DNA of 58,150 bases from Mycobacteriales bacterium (GTDB lineage Bacteria; Actinomycetota; Actinomycetes; JAFAQI01), in NCBI GenBank assembly GCA_035504215.1, contig DATJSI010000043.1:1-58150 (forward strand). Reading direction: 5' to 3'. The position numbers and the translations under genes were made by a program. The notes beneath the pieces are model-generated. The model had not been told where the DNA came from, ran no database searches, and saw nothing but the letters and a program-made list of their open reading frames with translations. How positions within the stretch are numbered: the stretch's first letter is position 1; each line of letters opens with the position of its first letter. Of the stretch, positions 10,029 through 18,785 are shown one piece after another.

Positions 10029-10922
10029 ATGTCCGTGACCTTCGGTGACAACCAGTACGGCAAGGCGGAGGTCCGCCTGGTGCGGGTCACGCGCGGTGGC
10101 GAGCGCCACGAGCTGAAGGACGTGAGCGTGTCCACTGCGCTTCGCGGGGACTTCGCGGCCGCTCACGTGCACGGCGACAACTCGCATGTCGTTGCGACCG
10201 ACACGCAGAAGAACACGGTCTACGCGTTTGCCCAGCAGTTCGGAGTCGGGGCGATCGAGGACTTCGCGCTCCGGCTTGCCCGCCACTTCGTCGACTCCTT
10301 CGACTGGGTGAGCGGCGCGAGGGTCAGCATCGAGGAGTACTCCTGGGACCGCATCGAGGTCGACGGCGCGCCGCACGACCACGCCTTCTCGCGCGGAGCG
10401 GGCACCCGCACCACGGTGGTGACTCTGGACGGCTCCGCGGCGTGGGTGGTGTCGGGCATCTCCGACCTCGTCGTGCTCAAGACCACCGGATCGGAGTTCA
10501 CCGGCTTTCCCCGCGACCGCTACACGACGCTTCCCGAGGATCGGGACCGCATCCTCGCCACCGCGGTGACCGCTCGATGGCGCTACACCCACATCGACGA
10601 CGTCGACTGGGACGCGAGCTATTCCGACGTACGCCGCATCCTGCTGGCGTCATTCGCGCGGAAGCACAGCCTCGCGCTGCAGCAGACCTTGTACTTCATG
10701 GGGGAGCAGGTGCTCGAAGCGCACCCGGAGGTCGCGGAGATCCGGATGTCCATGCCCAACAAGCATCACTTCCTGGTCGACCTGTCGCCGTTCGGTCTGC
10801 CCAACGACCGGGAGGTCTACTACGCCGCGGACCGTCCGTACGGGTTGATCGAGGGCACGGTCACCCGCGACGACGCGCCCGATCCCGGTCGCGCCTGGCA
10901 GAGCATCCCCGGATTCTGCTGA
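10029..10922 (+). CDS. pucL: urate oxidase (factor-independent urate hydroxylase)
   Basis: 297 residues, a single uricase-only protein without the fused OHCU domain found in Bacillus PucL. Visible motifs are YGKAEVRLVRV (catalytic Lys), the TDTQKNTVYA segment with the active-site Thr, HDHAF, and the C-terminal signature EIRMSMPNKHHFLVDLSPF. It oxidises urate to 5-hydroxyisourate with O2 and no cofactor. Its stop overlaps the next start (TGATG). Confidence 0.95.
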   Translation: MSVTFGDNQYGKAEVRLVRVTRGGERHELKDVSVSTALRGDFAAAHVHGDNSHVVATDTQKNTVYAFAQQFGVGAIEDFALRLARHFVDSFDWVSGARVSIEEYSWDRIEVDGAPHDHAFSRGAGTRTTVVTLDGSAAWVVSGISDLVVLKTTGSEFTGFPRDRYTTLPEDRDRILATAVTARWRYTHIDDVDWDASYSDVRRILLASFARKHSLALQQTLYFMGEQVLEAHPEVAEIRMSMPNKHHFLVDLSPFGLPNDREVYYAADRPYGLIEGTVTRDDAPDPGRAWQSIPGFC

Positions 10923-12289
10923 TGGCCGAGATCGTCATCGACGGTTGCGCGATCGCGACGGTCGACGCTGCCGGCACCGAGTACGACGTCGGCCACGTCG
11001 TCGTGTCCGACGGTCGGATCGCCGCGGTCGGCAGCGGCCCGGCCCCGGAGGTCGAGGGCGCGAGGCGGGTCGACGGCAGCGGCTGCCTCGCGACGCCCGG
11101 CCTGGTGAACACCCACCATCACCTCTATCAGCGGCTCACCCGCGGGCGGGCCCAGAACAACACGCTGTTCGAGTGGCTGGTCACGTTGTACCCGATCTGG
11201 GGGCAGCTCGACGCCGAGCTCGAGCACGCCGCCGCGAGCGCCGGGCTCGCGAGCCTGGCGCTGTCCGGTTGCACGACCTCGACCGATCACCATTACGTCT
11301 TCCCGCACGACGGCGGCGACGTGCTCGCGGCGGAGATCGAGGCGGCTATCCGGATCGGGCTCCGCTTCCACCCGTGCCGCGGCTCGATGGACCTCGGCCA
11401 GTCCCAGGGCGGCCTGCCGCCGGATCACGTCGTCGAGGATCGCGACGCGATCCTGGCCGCGTGCGAGGACGCGGTGCGCCGCCACCACGATCCGTTCTTC
11501 GACTCGATGGTGCGAATCGCGCTCGCACCGTGTTCGCCGTTCTCGGTGACCGGGGAGCTCATGCGCGAGTCGGCCGACCTCGCTCGCCGGCTCGGGGTGC
11601 GGATGCACACCCATCTCGCCGAGACGGTCGACGAGGACGAGTTCTGCATGGAGCACTTCGGTTGCCGGCCGGTCGACTACGTGGAGTCGCTCGGCTGGCT
11701 GGGCGATGACGTGTGGCTGGCGCACTGCGTGCACCTGAACGGGCCGGACGTCGCGAAGCTTGCCGCGACCGGCACCGGCACCGCCCACTGCCCGAGCTCG
11801 AACGGGCGGCTCGGAGCGGGGATTGCTCCGGTTCCCGAGCTGCTCGCCGCCGGTGCGCCGGTCGGCCTGGGCGTCGACGGTTCGGCATCGAACGAGCACA
11901 GCGGTCTTGCCGTCGAGCTGCGGCAGGCGATGCTGGCTGCGCGCTCGCGGCGCGGGCCACTCGCCCTCGATGCGCGCGAGTCCCTCGCGATCGGCACGAT
12001 CGGCGGGGCACGGTGTCTTGGCCGTCAGGACGAGATCGGCTCGCTCGAGCCGGGGAAGCTCGCCGACGTCGCGTTGTGGCGCCTGGACGGCCTCGGGCAC
12101 GCCGACATCGAAGACCCGGTGTGTGCGCTGGTCTTCGGACCCCCCGCGCCGTTGGCGCTGTTGCTCGTCGGAGGGCATGCGGTGGTCGAGGATGACGAGC
12201 TTCGTACGGCGGACACCCGCACCCTCGCGACCGAGTCCCGGACGGCCGCCCGAACCCTCGCCGCCCGGGCGAGCGAGAAGGCTGGCTGA
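10922..12289 (+). CDS. 8-oxoguanine/guanine deaminase-like amidohydrolase
   Basis: 455 residues of the TrzN/AtzB-like amidohydrolase family. Metal and catalytic residues show in NTHHHLYQRLTRG near 65, STDHHYVFP near 120, MHTHLAETVDE near 225, LAHCVHL and GLGVDGSASNE near 320. The family is often labelled hydroxyatrazine hydrolase, but members linked to urate genes are 8-oxoguanine deaminases giving urate directly; simple guanine deaminase is the alternative. As last gene of the operon it would feed the upstream enzymes. ATG 10922 overlaps the uricase stop. Confidence 0.82.
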   Translation: MAEIVIDGCAIATVDAAGTEYDVGHVVVSDGRIAAVGSGPAPEVEGARRVDGSGCLATPGLVNTHHHLYQRLTRGRAQNNTLFEWLVTLYPIWGQLDAELEHAAASAGLASLALSGCTTSTDHHYVFPHDGGDVLAAEIEAAIRIGLRFHPCRGSMDLGQSQGGLPPDHVVEDRDAILAACEDAVRRHHDPFFDSMVRIALAPCSPFSVTGELMRESADLARRLGVRMHTHLAETVDEDEFCMEHFGCRPVDYVESLGWLGDDVWLAHCVHLNGPDVAKLAATGTGTAHCPSSNGRLGAGIAPVPELLAAGAPVGLGVDGSASNEHSGLAVELRQAMLAARSRRGPLALDARESLAIGTIGGARCLGRQDEIGSLEPGKLADVALWRLDGLGHADIEDPVCALVFGPPAPLALLLVGGHAVVEDDELRTADTRTLATESRTAARTLAARASEKAG

Positions 12290-12309
12290 GTTCGATACCG
12301 CAGGAAGAA

Positions 12310-12337
12310 CCGCCCGCCGCGTGCACGCGGCGGGCGG
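12310..12337. terminator. 28-bp perfect palindrome, likely bidirectional terminator
   Basis: A perfect self-complementary sequence with arms starting CCGCCCGCCGCG around a central TGCA. It lies 20 bases after the stop of the last purine-operon gene and faces the convergent csbD gene. There is no T-tract, as is common for actinobacterial hairpin terminators. Confidence 0.6.
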
Positions 12338-12424
12338 CAGGTCTGCGCAAGCAATGGCCTGCTCTGCGGTCGCCAGAAGCTCGTACGGATCTGTCTTCGC
12401 ACGCTCTATCCAGCGACCTCCCCG

Positions 12425-12592
12425 CTAGAAGGCGTCCTTCACCTTCTCGCCGGCCTGCTTGAGGTTGCCGCTCGCCTGCTCTGCCTTGCCCTCGGCTTCC
12501 AGAGAGCGGTCGTTGGTGCCCTTGCCCGTCGCTTCCTTGACCTTGCCGCGGGCCTGCTCACCAGCGTTCTTCATCTTGTCCGTCGCGCCCAT
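12425..12592 (-). CDS. CsbD family stress-response protein
   Basis: 55 residues, very hydrophilic and helical, with the family pattern of GEQARGKVKEATGK followed by AEGKAEQASGNLKQAGEKVKD. ATG 12592 is preceded by AGGAG about 5 bases upstream, which fixes the start; longer open readings upstream are not coding. CsbD proteins are abundant general-stress proteins, often SigB-controlled, with no known biochemical activity. No convincing SigB promoter could be picked out here. Confidence 0.85.
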   Translation of the reverse strand: MGATDKMKNAGEQARGKVKEATGKGTNDRSLEAEGKAEQASGNLKQAGEKVKDAF

Positions 12593-12858
12593 GATCACTC
12601 CTGTTCGTCGACGCCTTACCGTGAAAGCCTGCCCCCAGCGGTGTGGTCGAAACCGGGGCCGGCCGGTGTCCCGCTCTGCCGTGCTGAGGCGCTGAGGCGT
12701 CGCGAGGTGTACTTGCCGGCAGCTGCGCGGGGCGCCAGGTGAACGAGGGGTGAATCCCGGTGCGCGCCGCGGGCCCGGCGGGCGACTCAGGCGGAGCCAG
12801 GCAAGGCAGGTAGCGCCAGTACCGCCATAGTGTCGGTGCGGCAGGGCAGACTGCAGGT

Positions 12859-14451
12859 ATGTCCCACGCCTCACCGATGCATGCCGCTACGCACGAGTCG
12901 CCCGCTGCGCCCTCGACCACCGAGACCAACGACAACAAGTGGTGGACCCTGATCGCGGTGTGTCTCGGCACGTTCATGCTGCTGCTCGACATCACGATCG
13001 TGAACGTCGCCCTGCCCAAGATCCAGGATGACCTTCACTCGACCTTTGCCGACCTTCAGTGGGTGGTCGACGCCTACGCCCTCACCCTCGCCGCGTTGCT
13101 GCTGACGAGCGGAGCGCTCGCGGACATGTACGGACGGCGTCGGCTCTACATCCTCGGCCTGGTGATCTTCACCGCCGCTTCCGTGTTGTGCGGGGTGGCA
13201 CAGGGCTCGCTCATGCTGGAGCTCTCACGGGCGCTGCAGGGGATCGGCGGCGCGATCATGTTCTCGGTCTCGCTGGCGCTGCTCGCGCACGCCTTCCGGG
13301 GCAAGGAGCGCGGGCTCGCGTTCGGGGTGTGGGGAGCCACCACCGGCTTTGCCGTCGCGATCGGACCGGTGCTGGGCGGCGCACTGGTGAGCGGGCTGTC
13401 GTGGCGGTTCATCTTCTTCGTGAACCTGCCGATCGGGATCGGCGCGCTCGTGCTCACGATGATGCGGGTCGAGGAGTCCCGCGACACCGCGGCGCGTCGA
13501 CCGGACTGGTGGGGGTTCATCCTGTTCACCGCGGGGCTGTCCAGCTTGATCTACGCCCTGATCGAGGCGGGCCTGACCAGCTTCGGTGCAACCCGCGTCA
13601 TCGTGTGCTTCGTCCTCGCCGGCGTACTGATTGCCGGCTTCCTCGTCGCCGAGCGCATCGTGCGCGACCCGATGTTCGACCTGTCGCTGTTCCGGTTGCC
13701 GACCTTCAGCGGCGGGGCGATCGCCGCCTTCGGGCTGTCGGCCAGCATCTTCTCGATGTTGCTCTACCTGACGCTGTACCTGCAGGACCTGCTTCAGTAC
13801 AGCGCGCTGCAGACCGGCCTGCGGCTGGTGATCATGTCCGGCGGCATTCTCGTCGTCGCTACCGTCGCCGGTCGGGTCTCGTCGCACGTCCCGGTGCGGC
13901 TGTTGATCGGGCCGGGGCTGCTCGTTGTCGGTGCGTCACTGCTGTTGATGCGCGGCCTTGGCGCCGGCTCGTCGTGGACCCACCTCATCCCCGGCCTGAT
14001 CGTCGGCGGGATCGGGGTCGGGCTGATCAACCCGCCGCTGGCGTCGACCGCGGTCGGTGTGGTGCAGCCGCATCGGGCCGGGATGGCCTCCGGGATCAAC
14101 TCGACGTTCCGGCAGGTGGGCATCGCCACCGGCATCGCCCTGCTCGGCACGTTGTTCGCTAAGCGCACGGCGACCTCGGTGGCCAGTGGCCTGGCGCACA
14201 CGCCGCTGGCGGGCAAGAGCGCTGCGCTCAGCAATGCGTTGAAGAGCGGCGAGGCCACGTCGTACTTCAAGCAGCTCCCGCCGAAGCAGGTGCCGATCGC
14301 CGCTCACGTGGCCCGGGCCAGCTTCACCGCCGGGCTGAACGAGATCCTGCTGGTGGCCGCGATCGTCGCGCTCGTCTCCGGCGTGCTGACCTTCGGGCTG
14401 ATCCGCACCAAGGACTTCATCCGGCACGAACCGGCCGGCGGAGCCGGGTAG
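12859..14451 (+). CDS. MFS transporter, DHA2 (14-TMS) drug exporter family
   Basis: 530 residues. After a 25-residue polar N-terminus the first helix carries the DHA2 motif LLLDITIVNVALP, followed by LADMYGRRRLYILG (motif A) and LSRALQGIGGAIMFS. About 14 hydrophobic helices are visible, ending near residue 515. Members export drugs, dyes or metabolites by proton antiport; the substrate is unknown. The 266-base region between this gene and the divergent csbD holds both promoters. No regulator gene is adjacent. Confidence 0.88.
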   Translation: MSHASPMHAATHESPAAPSTTETNDNKWWTLIAVCLGTFMLLLDITIVNVALPKIQDDLHSTFADLQWVVDAYALTLAALLLTSGALADMYGRRRLYILGLVIFTAASVLCGVAQGSLMLELSRALQGIGGAIMFSVSLALLAHAFRGKERGLAFGVWGATTGFAVAIGPVLGGALVSGLSWRFIFFVNLPIGIGALVLTMMRVEESRDTAARRPDWWGFILFTAGLSSLIYALIEAGLTSFGATRVIVCFVLAGVLIAGFLVAERIVRDPMFDLSLFRLPTFSGGAIAAFGLSASIFSMLLYLTLYLQDLLQYSALQTGLRLVIMSGGILVVATVAGRVSSHVPVRLLIGPGLLVVGASLLLMRGLGAGSSWTHLIPGLIVGGIGVGLINPPLASTAVGVVQPHRAGMASGINSTFRQVGIATGIALLGTLFAKRTATSVASGLAHTPLAGKSAALSNALKSGEATSYFKQLPPKQVPIAAHVARASFTAGLNEILLVAAIVALVSGVLTFGLIRTKDFIRHEPAGGAG

Positions 14452-14499
14452 CGCACGCCCACTCGCGGGGCTCGCTACGGCCGAGGATTGCTGCGGCTG

Positions 14500-15363
14500 A
14501 TGCGGTTACTTTCTCCCGCCCGGGGGACGGCACGGGCCGTGGCCGTCCGGATCGTTCGCCTTCTCGCCCTCGGCAGCTGTGCGGTGCTCGTGGTGCCCGC
14601 GTTGGTGGGCTGGTCGGCGGCGGCACCGGCGGGCGGAGCCTCTCGTACTACGGTCCGAACCCACCATCGCCACCACGGTCCGCTTGCCGGCGTGACCGTC
14701 GGCGTGGACCCTGGCCACAACGGCGACAACTGGGCGCACCCCGGCGTCATCGACCGCAAGGTCTGGAACGGCAGGGAGTGGGAGAACTGCAACACCACCG
14801 GGACCGCGACCGACAGCGGCTACAGCGAGGCCAAGTTCAACTTCCGCGTGGCCGAGGACCTGCACCGCGACCTGCGCCATGAGGGAGCGCACGTGGTGAT
14901 GACCCGGCACAACAACCACGGCGTCGGGCCGTGCGTCAACAAGCGTGCCGAGATCATCAACCGCTCACACGCGAGCGTCGGTATCGACATTCATGCCGAC
15001 GGCGGGCCGGCCGGCGGGCGCGGGTTCGCGGTGCTCGAGCCGGTGCGCGACAAGGAGAACCGTCACGTCATCGGATTGTCGGACCGCTTCGGGCACATGT
15101 TGCGGCGCGCGATGCGCAGCGGGACGACCATGCCGACCAGCACGTACGACGGGCACCACGGGCTTGCCCACCGAGACAACCTGGCCGGCCTCAACCTGAC
15201 CAAGGTTCCGCTCGTCCTCATCGAGTGCGGCAACCTGAGGAACTCCCATGATGCCCGGCTGCTGACCAGGACCCGGTTCCAGCACCGCCTGGCGCGTGCG
15301 TTCGCGGTTGCGATCACCCGGTTCGTCCGCTACCGCGAGCACCATCGCGATGCCGTGCTCTGA
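14500..15363 (+). CDS. secreted N-acetylmuramoyl-L-alanine amidase (Amidase_3)
   Basis: 287 residues. A basic N-terminus and hydrophobic segment (about residues 18-43) form a signal or anchor. The catalytic domain shows VGVDPGHNG (zinc His), SEAKFNF (zinc Glu), VGIDIHADGG (zinc His) and LIECGNLRN with the catalytic Glu. It cleaves the MurNAc-L-Ala bond of peptidoglycan outside the cell. ATG 14500 is preferred over TTG 14488, but neither has a strong ribosome site. The gene converges on the kinase gene with a 1-base gap. Confidence 0.85.
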   Translation: MRLLSPARGTARAVAVRIVRLLALGSCAVLVVPALVGWSAAAPAGGASRTTVRTHHRHHGPLAGVTVGVDPGHNGDNWAHPGVIDRKVWNGREWENCNTTGTATDSGYSEAKFNFRVAEDLHRDLRHEGAHVVMTRHNNHGVGPCVNKRAEIINRSHASVGIDIHADGGPAGGRGFAVLEPVRDKENRHVIGLSDRFGHMLRRAMRSGTTMPTSTYDGHHGLAHRDNLAGLNLTKVPLVLIECGNLRNSHDARLLTRTRFQHRLARAFAVAITRFVRYREHHRDAVL

Positions 15364-15364
15364 C

Positions 15365-16750
15365 CTACTCCGTGCTGGCAGTTGCAGGCCGGCGGTCGAG
15401 CTCTGGCACCGCGCTATCGGGCGCCGCCGGCAGCACCAGGACGAAGCGCGCACCGCCCAACGGTGAGTCCTCGACCCGGACGCTGCCCCGGTGCGTGTGC
15501 GCCGTTGCTCGCACGATCGCCAGGCCGAGGCCCGTGCCGCCGTCGTCGCGGGCGCGGGCGTCGTCGAGTCGGACGAACCGCTCGAACACCCGCTGCCGAT
15601 CGCGCACGGGCACACCGGGCCCGTCGTCGTCCACCCGCACCTCGATCGTCGTGCTGCCGGTCCGTACGACGTCGACGACCACCTGTCCGGCGGCGTGCCG
15701 GTTGGCGTTGGCGACCAGGTTGTCGACGGCGCGGGCCAGCGCTGGGCGATCGCCGAGGACGACGTACGGATCTGCTCGCACGAGCCCCGCGAGCTCGGCC
15801 ACGTCGACCGGCTCCGAGACCGGCAGTTGCTCGGCCTCCATCCGGGCCAGCGTGAGCAGGTCGTCGATCAGCGCGGCGAGCCGCCCGGCGTCCTCGAGCG
15901 CGCCCGCCACCAGCTCGTCCTGCCGGGCCGGGTCGCTCTGGCGGAGCGCCACCTCGAGCTGGGTGTGAAGGGCGGCGAGCGGGCTGCGCAGCTCGTGCGC
16001 GACGTCGGCCACGAACTGCCGTTCCCGGCCGGCGGCCGCGGCGAGCCGGTCGAGCATCGCGTTCAGCGTGACGGCAAGCGCGCGGATCTCGTCCTGGCTG
16101 CCGGGCAGCGGCAGCCGCACGCCGCCCGCCGGGTCGGTGACCGCCTCGGCGCCCCGGCGCAGGCCGGAGACCGTGGTGAGCGCCCTGCCGAGCAGCATCC
16201 ACAGCGTTGCGCCCACCAGCACGAGCAGCACCGGCGCCGCAATCGCGAGATAGCGACCGAGGCTGCTGAGGGTGGCGCGCTCGTCCCGGAGCGACTCGAC
16301 GACCACGACGTAGTAGGTCGCGCCGCGGACGCGGACCGGCCGGACGAGGATCCGGTTGACCCCGGTAGCCGCGGTCTGGCTGACGTTCCCGCTGCTCGGT
16401 CCGGTCCGGGCGAGCCGGGCCAGCGCGCCGGCCGGCACGAGCGGCAGGGTTCGCGACGTACCGGGGGATACGGCGAGCACCTGGCCGCGAGCGGTCAGCA
16501 CCTGAGCGCTTTGCCCTGCCTGCACCGGGAGCGTGGGTGGCAGCGCGCCCGTCGCGGTGAGGCTGGCGATGTCCGACGCGGCCGACCGGCTGGTCGAGTC
16601 GATGGCGTGCAGGCGGCTGGTCGAGAAGCCGTACAGCAGCAGGACGCTTCCGGCGGCAAGGAACACGGCGAGCGCGACCGTTGCGATCAGGGTGAGCCGG
16701 GCCCGCAGGCCCAGCCGGCTCCATCCGCGGGGAGCGCGCCAGGCCGCCAT
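15365..16750 (-). CDS. two-component sensor histidine kinase
   Basis: 461 residues: TM1 about 18-40, an extracellular sensor of about 125 residues, TM2 about 167-187, a HAMP-like linker, HisKA with the phospho-acceptor His252 in FVADVAHELRSPL, and a HATPase_c domain with NLVANANRH (N box), DDDGPGVP (G1) and GGTGLGLAI (G2). The start overlaps the regulator stop (ATGA), so the pair is co-expressed. The stimulus is unknown; the divergent envelope genes suggest cell-envelope sensing. Confidence 0.92.
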   Translation of the reverse strand: MAAWRAPRGWSRLGLRARLTLIATVALAVFLAAGSVLLLYGFSTSRLHAIDSTSRSAASDIASLTATGALPPTLPVQAGQSAQVLTARGQVLAVSPGTSRTLPLVPAGALARLARTGPSSGNVSQTAATGVNRILVRPVRVRGATYYVVVVESLRDERATLSSLGRYLAIAAPVLLVLVGATLWMLLGRALTTVSGLRRGAEAVTDPAGGVRLPLPGSQDEIRALAVTLNAMLDRLAAAAGRERQFVADVAHELRSPLAALHTQLEVALRQSDPARQDELVAGALEDAGRLAALIDDLLTLARMEAEQLPVSEPVDVAELAGLVRADPYVVLGDRPALARAVDNLVANANRHAAGQVVVDVVRTGSTTIEVRVDDDGPGVPVRDRQRVFERFVRLDDARARDDGGTGLGLAIVRATAHTHRGSVRVEDSPLGGARFVLVLPAAPDSAVPELDRRPATASTE

Positions 16751-17454
16751 CAGCCGGCCCCCGGTCCGGCCCCGGTGGCGGCGCCGGGAGTGGTGGCGAG
16801 CGGAGTGCGGTAACCCGCGCCGCGAACCGTTTCGACGATCTCGCGGCCGAGCTTGCGGCGCAGGTAGCCGACGTAGACCTCGACGACGTTCAGGCCGCGC
16901 CCCGCGTCGTGCGACTCCCAGACATGCTCGTAGAGCTCCGCCTTCGATACGACGCGCCCGGCGTTGCGGGTCAGGTAGGCGAGCAGGGCGAACTCCCGCG
17001 CCGTGATCTCGACCTCGACGCCGTCACGAAGGACCTGCCGGGTGGCGGGGTCCACCTCGACCGTGCCGGCCCGCAGCACCGTTGGGCGAGGCGCCGAACC
17101 GCGTCGGAGCAAGGCGCGGATCCGCGCAACGAGCACGACGAGGGAGAACGGCTTGGTCAGGTAGTCATCCGCTCCCTCGTCGAGCGCGTCCGCCTCGTCG
17201 TACTCGCCGTCCTTCGCGGTGAGCATCAGCACCGGCGTCCAGATCTCCGCGCTGCGCAGCCGGCGGACCACCTGGTAGCCGGAGAGAACCGGAAGCATCA
17301 GGTCGAGGATGATCGCGTCGTAGCCGCCGGCGCACGCGGCGTCCAGCCCGGACTGGCCGTCGTAGGCGACGTCCACGACATAACCTTCGTCGCTGAGCCC
17401 GGTCTGCAACGCGCGTGCCAGCCGGCGCTCGTCGTCGACCAGCAGCAACCGCAC
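16750..17454 (-). CDS. OmpR/PhoB-family response regulator
   Basis: 234 residues. The receiver domain has the acidic pocket DDE (residues 7-9), phospho-acceptor Asp51 in ILDLMLP and Lys in YLTKPFS. The C-terminal winged helix contains the effector sequences LLAYLTRNAGRVVSKAELYEHVW and VEVYVGYLRRKLG. It uses a GTG start and is transcribed first, ahead of its kinase. Four CTCTCAG repeats at 17508-17556 in the divergent promoter region are the likely binding site, typical of this class of tandem-repeat binders. Confidence 0.92.
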   Translation of the reverse strand: MRLLLVDDERRLARALQTGLSDEGYVVDVAYDGQSGLDAACAGGYDAIILDLMLPVLSGYQVVRRLRSAEIWTPVLMLTAKDGEYDEADALDEGADDYLTKPFSLVVLVARIRALLRRGSAPRPTVLRAGTVEVDPATRQVLRDGVEVEITAREFALLAYLTRNAGRVVSKAELYEHVWESHDAGRGLNVVEVYVGYLRRKLGREIVETVRGAGYRTPLATTPGAATGAGPGAG

Positions 17455-17507
17455 GCACCCAGTCTCGGGGTGCGGCTGCGCAACGCGCCACTCGTCCCGC
17501 CGGTTCG

Positions 17508-17556
17508 CTCTCAGGCTCCTCTCAGGGAGACCGCGTCGCTCTCAGCGTCCTCTCAG
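17508..17556. promoter_or_regulatory. four CTCTCAG repeats, probable OmpR-type operator
   Basis: CTCTCAG occurs at 17508-17514, 17519-17525, 17539-17545 and 17550-17556. Within each pair the repeats start 11 bp apart (7 bp plus a 4-bp spacer), the geometry of PhoP/OmpR boxes. The two pairs are 31 bp apart. The array sits between the divergent response-regulator and LolA-like genes. Confidence 0.65.
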
Positions 17557-17579
17557 CCGGCCCTTGGCATCGTGGCCGC

Positions 17580-18785
17580 ATGCCAATGAGTCCCATCGCG
17601 CGCCGTCGGGCCCGGTACCTCGTCCCGCTGGGCGCGGCAGCGATCACCGCAGCCATCGTGTTCGTCCCGCAGGCTGCTTCGGGTGAGCAGCACCCGAACC
17701 TGCCGGCCAAGTCGGCCGCGCAGCTGCTCGCTTCCCTTGAGCAGCTGAAGCTGCCGCAGTTCAGTGGCACCGTGGTCGAGACGGCGCGGCTCGGGCTTCC
17801 CGACATCGGCGACAGCGCGCTCGGCTCGGAAGTCGCGCCCGGTGGCGGCAAGACCGGCATCGAGCAGCTGGTGACGCTGCTCACCGGTTCGCACACGGCG
17901 CAGCTCGCCTATGGGGGCCCGGACAAGCAGCGGGTTGCCATCTTCCTGTCCGACCTGTCCGAGACCGACGTCGTGCACAACGGCACCAACCTTTGGACCT
18001 ACTCCAGCGACAGCAACACGGTCTCGCACAAGACGGTCGCGCGCGACAGCGAGGATACCGCGCCGCAGGCCACGACGCCGCTCAACCCGACGAAGGAGGC
18101 GGAGCAGGCACTGGCGAAGATCAACCCGTCGACGAAGGTGACGGTCGACCGTACGGCGGAGGTCGCGGGCCGCCCGGCGTACCAGCTGGACCTCGACCCG
18201 CGCGACAGCCGGGCGTTGATCAGCTCGGTGCGGATCGCGATGGACTCGCAGACCTCGATGCCGCTCCGGGTGCAGATCTGGTCGCGGAAGAACACCTCGT
18301 CGCCGGCGTTCTCCGTGGGGTTCACGAGCATCGCGATGTCCGCACCGAGCGCCTCCACGTTCGACTTCACGAAGCCGCCGAGCGCGTCGATGCAGTCCTC
18401 GCCGTTCTCTGGCGAAGGGCTGGGCGCCATCTCGCACGGTGCCGCGCAGCGCGCGTACGCGCAGCCAACGATCGGCAAGGACTGGACCGTGGTCTACGTC
18501 GACCGGGGCTCGGTCGGCACCTCGTCGTCCGCTAGGTCGGTGCGTTCATCGGTCACCCGCAGTGGAGTGTTCGGGTCGAAGAGCAAGTCGGTCGGCGTCG
18601 AGGGATCGGGCGGCGGGCCTGGTCTCGCGCAGGAGCTCGACCAGCTCGGGAGCCGCGTGCCCGAGGGACATCTGATCACGACCAGCCTGGTGACAATCCT
18701 CGTCACCAACGACAACCGGATTCTTTTCGGCGCCGTTACGCCGCAGTATCTCGAGCAGGTCGCAGCCAGCCAGGCTGCGCAATGA
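17580..18785 (+). CDS. exported LolA/RseB-like envelope protein
   Basis: 401 residues. The N-terminus is basic with a hydrophobic segment (about 12-32) serving as signal or anchor. The rest resembles the LolA/RseB fold (DUF2092-like): FSGTVVETARLGLP near 60, LTGSHTAQLAYGGPDKQRVAIF, and DRTAEVAGRPAYQLDLDPRD near 195. Relatives bind lipids or lipoproteins or sense envelope stress. It is coupled by ATGA to an ABC ATPase gene and divergent from a two-component system. An envelope role is inferred; the exact ligand is unknown. Confidence 0.7.
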   Translation: MPMSPIARRRARYLVPLGAAAITAAIVFVPQAASGEQHPNLPAKSAAQLLASLEQLKLPQFSGTVVETARLGLPDIGDSALGSEVAPGGGKTGIEQLVTLLTGSHTAQLAYGGPDKQRVAIFLSDLSETDVVHNGTNLWTYSSDSNTVSHKTVARDSEDTAPQATTPLNPTKEAEQALAKINPSTKVTVDRTAEVAGRPAYQLDLDPRDSRALISSVRIAMDSQTSMPLRVQIWSRKNTSSPAFSVGFTSIAMSAPSASTFDFTKPPSASMQSSPFSGEGLGAISHGAAQRAYAQPTIGKDWTVVYVDRGSVGTSSSARSVRSSVTRSGVFGSKSKSVGVEGSGGGPGLAQELDQLGSRVPEGHLITTSLVTILVTNDNRILFGAVTPQYLEQVAASQAAQ

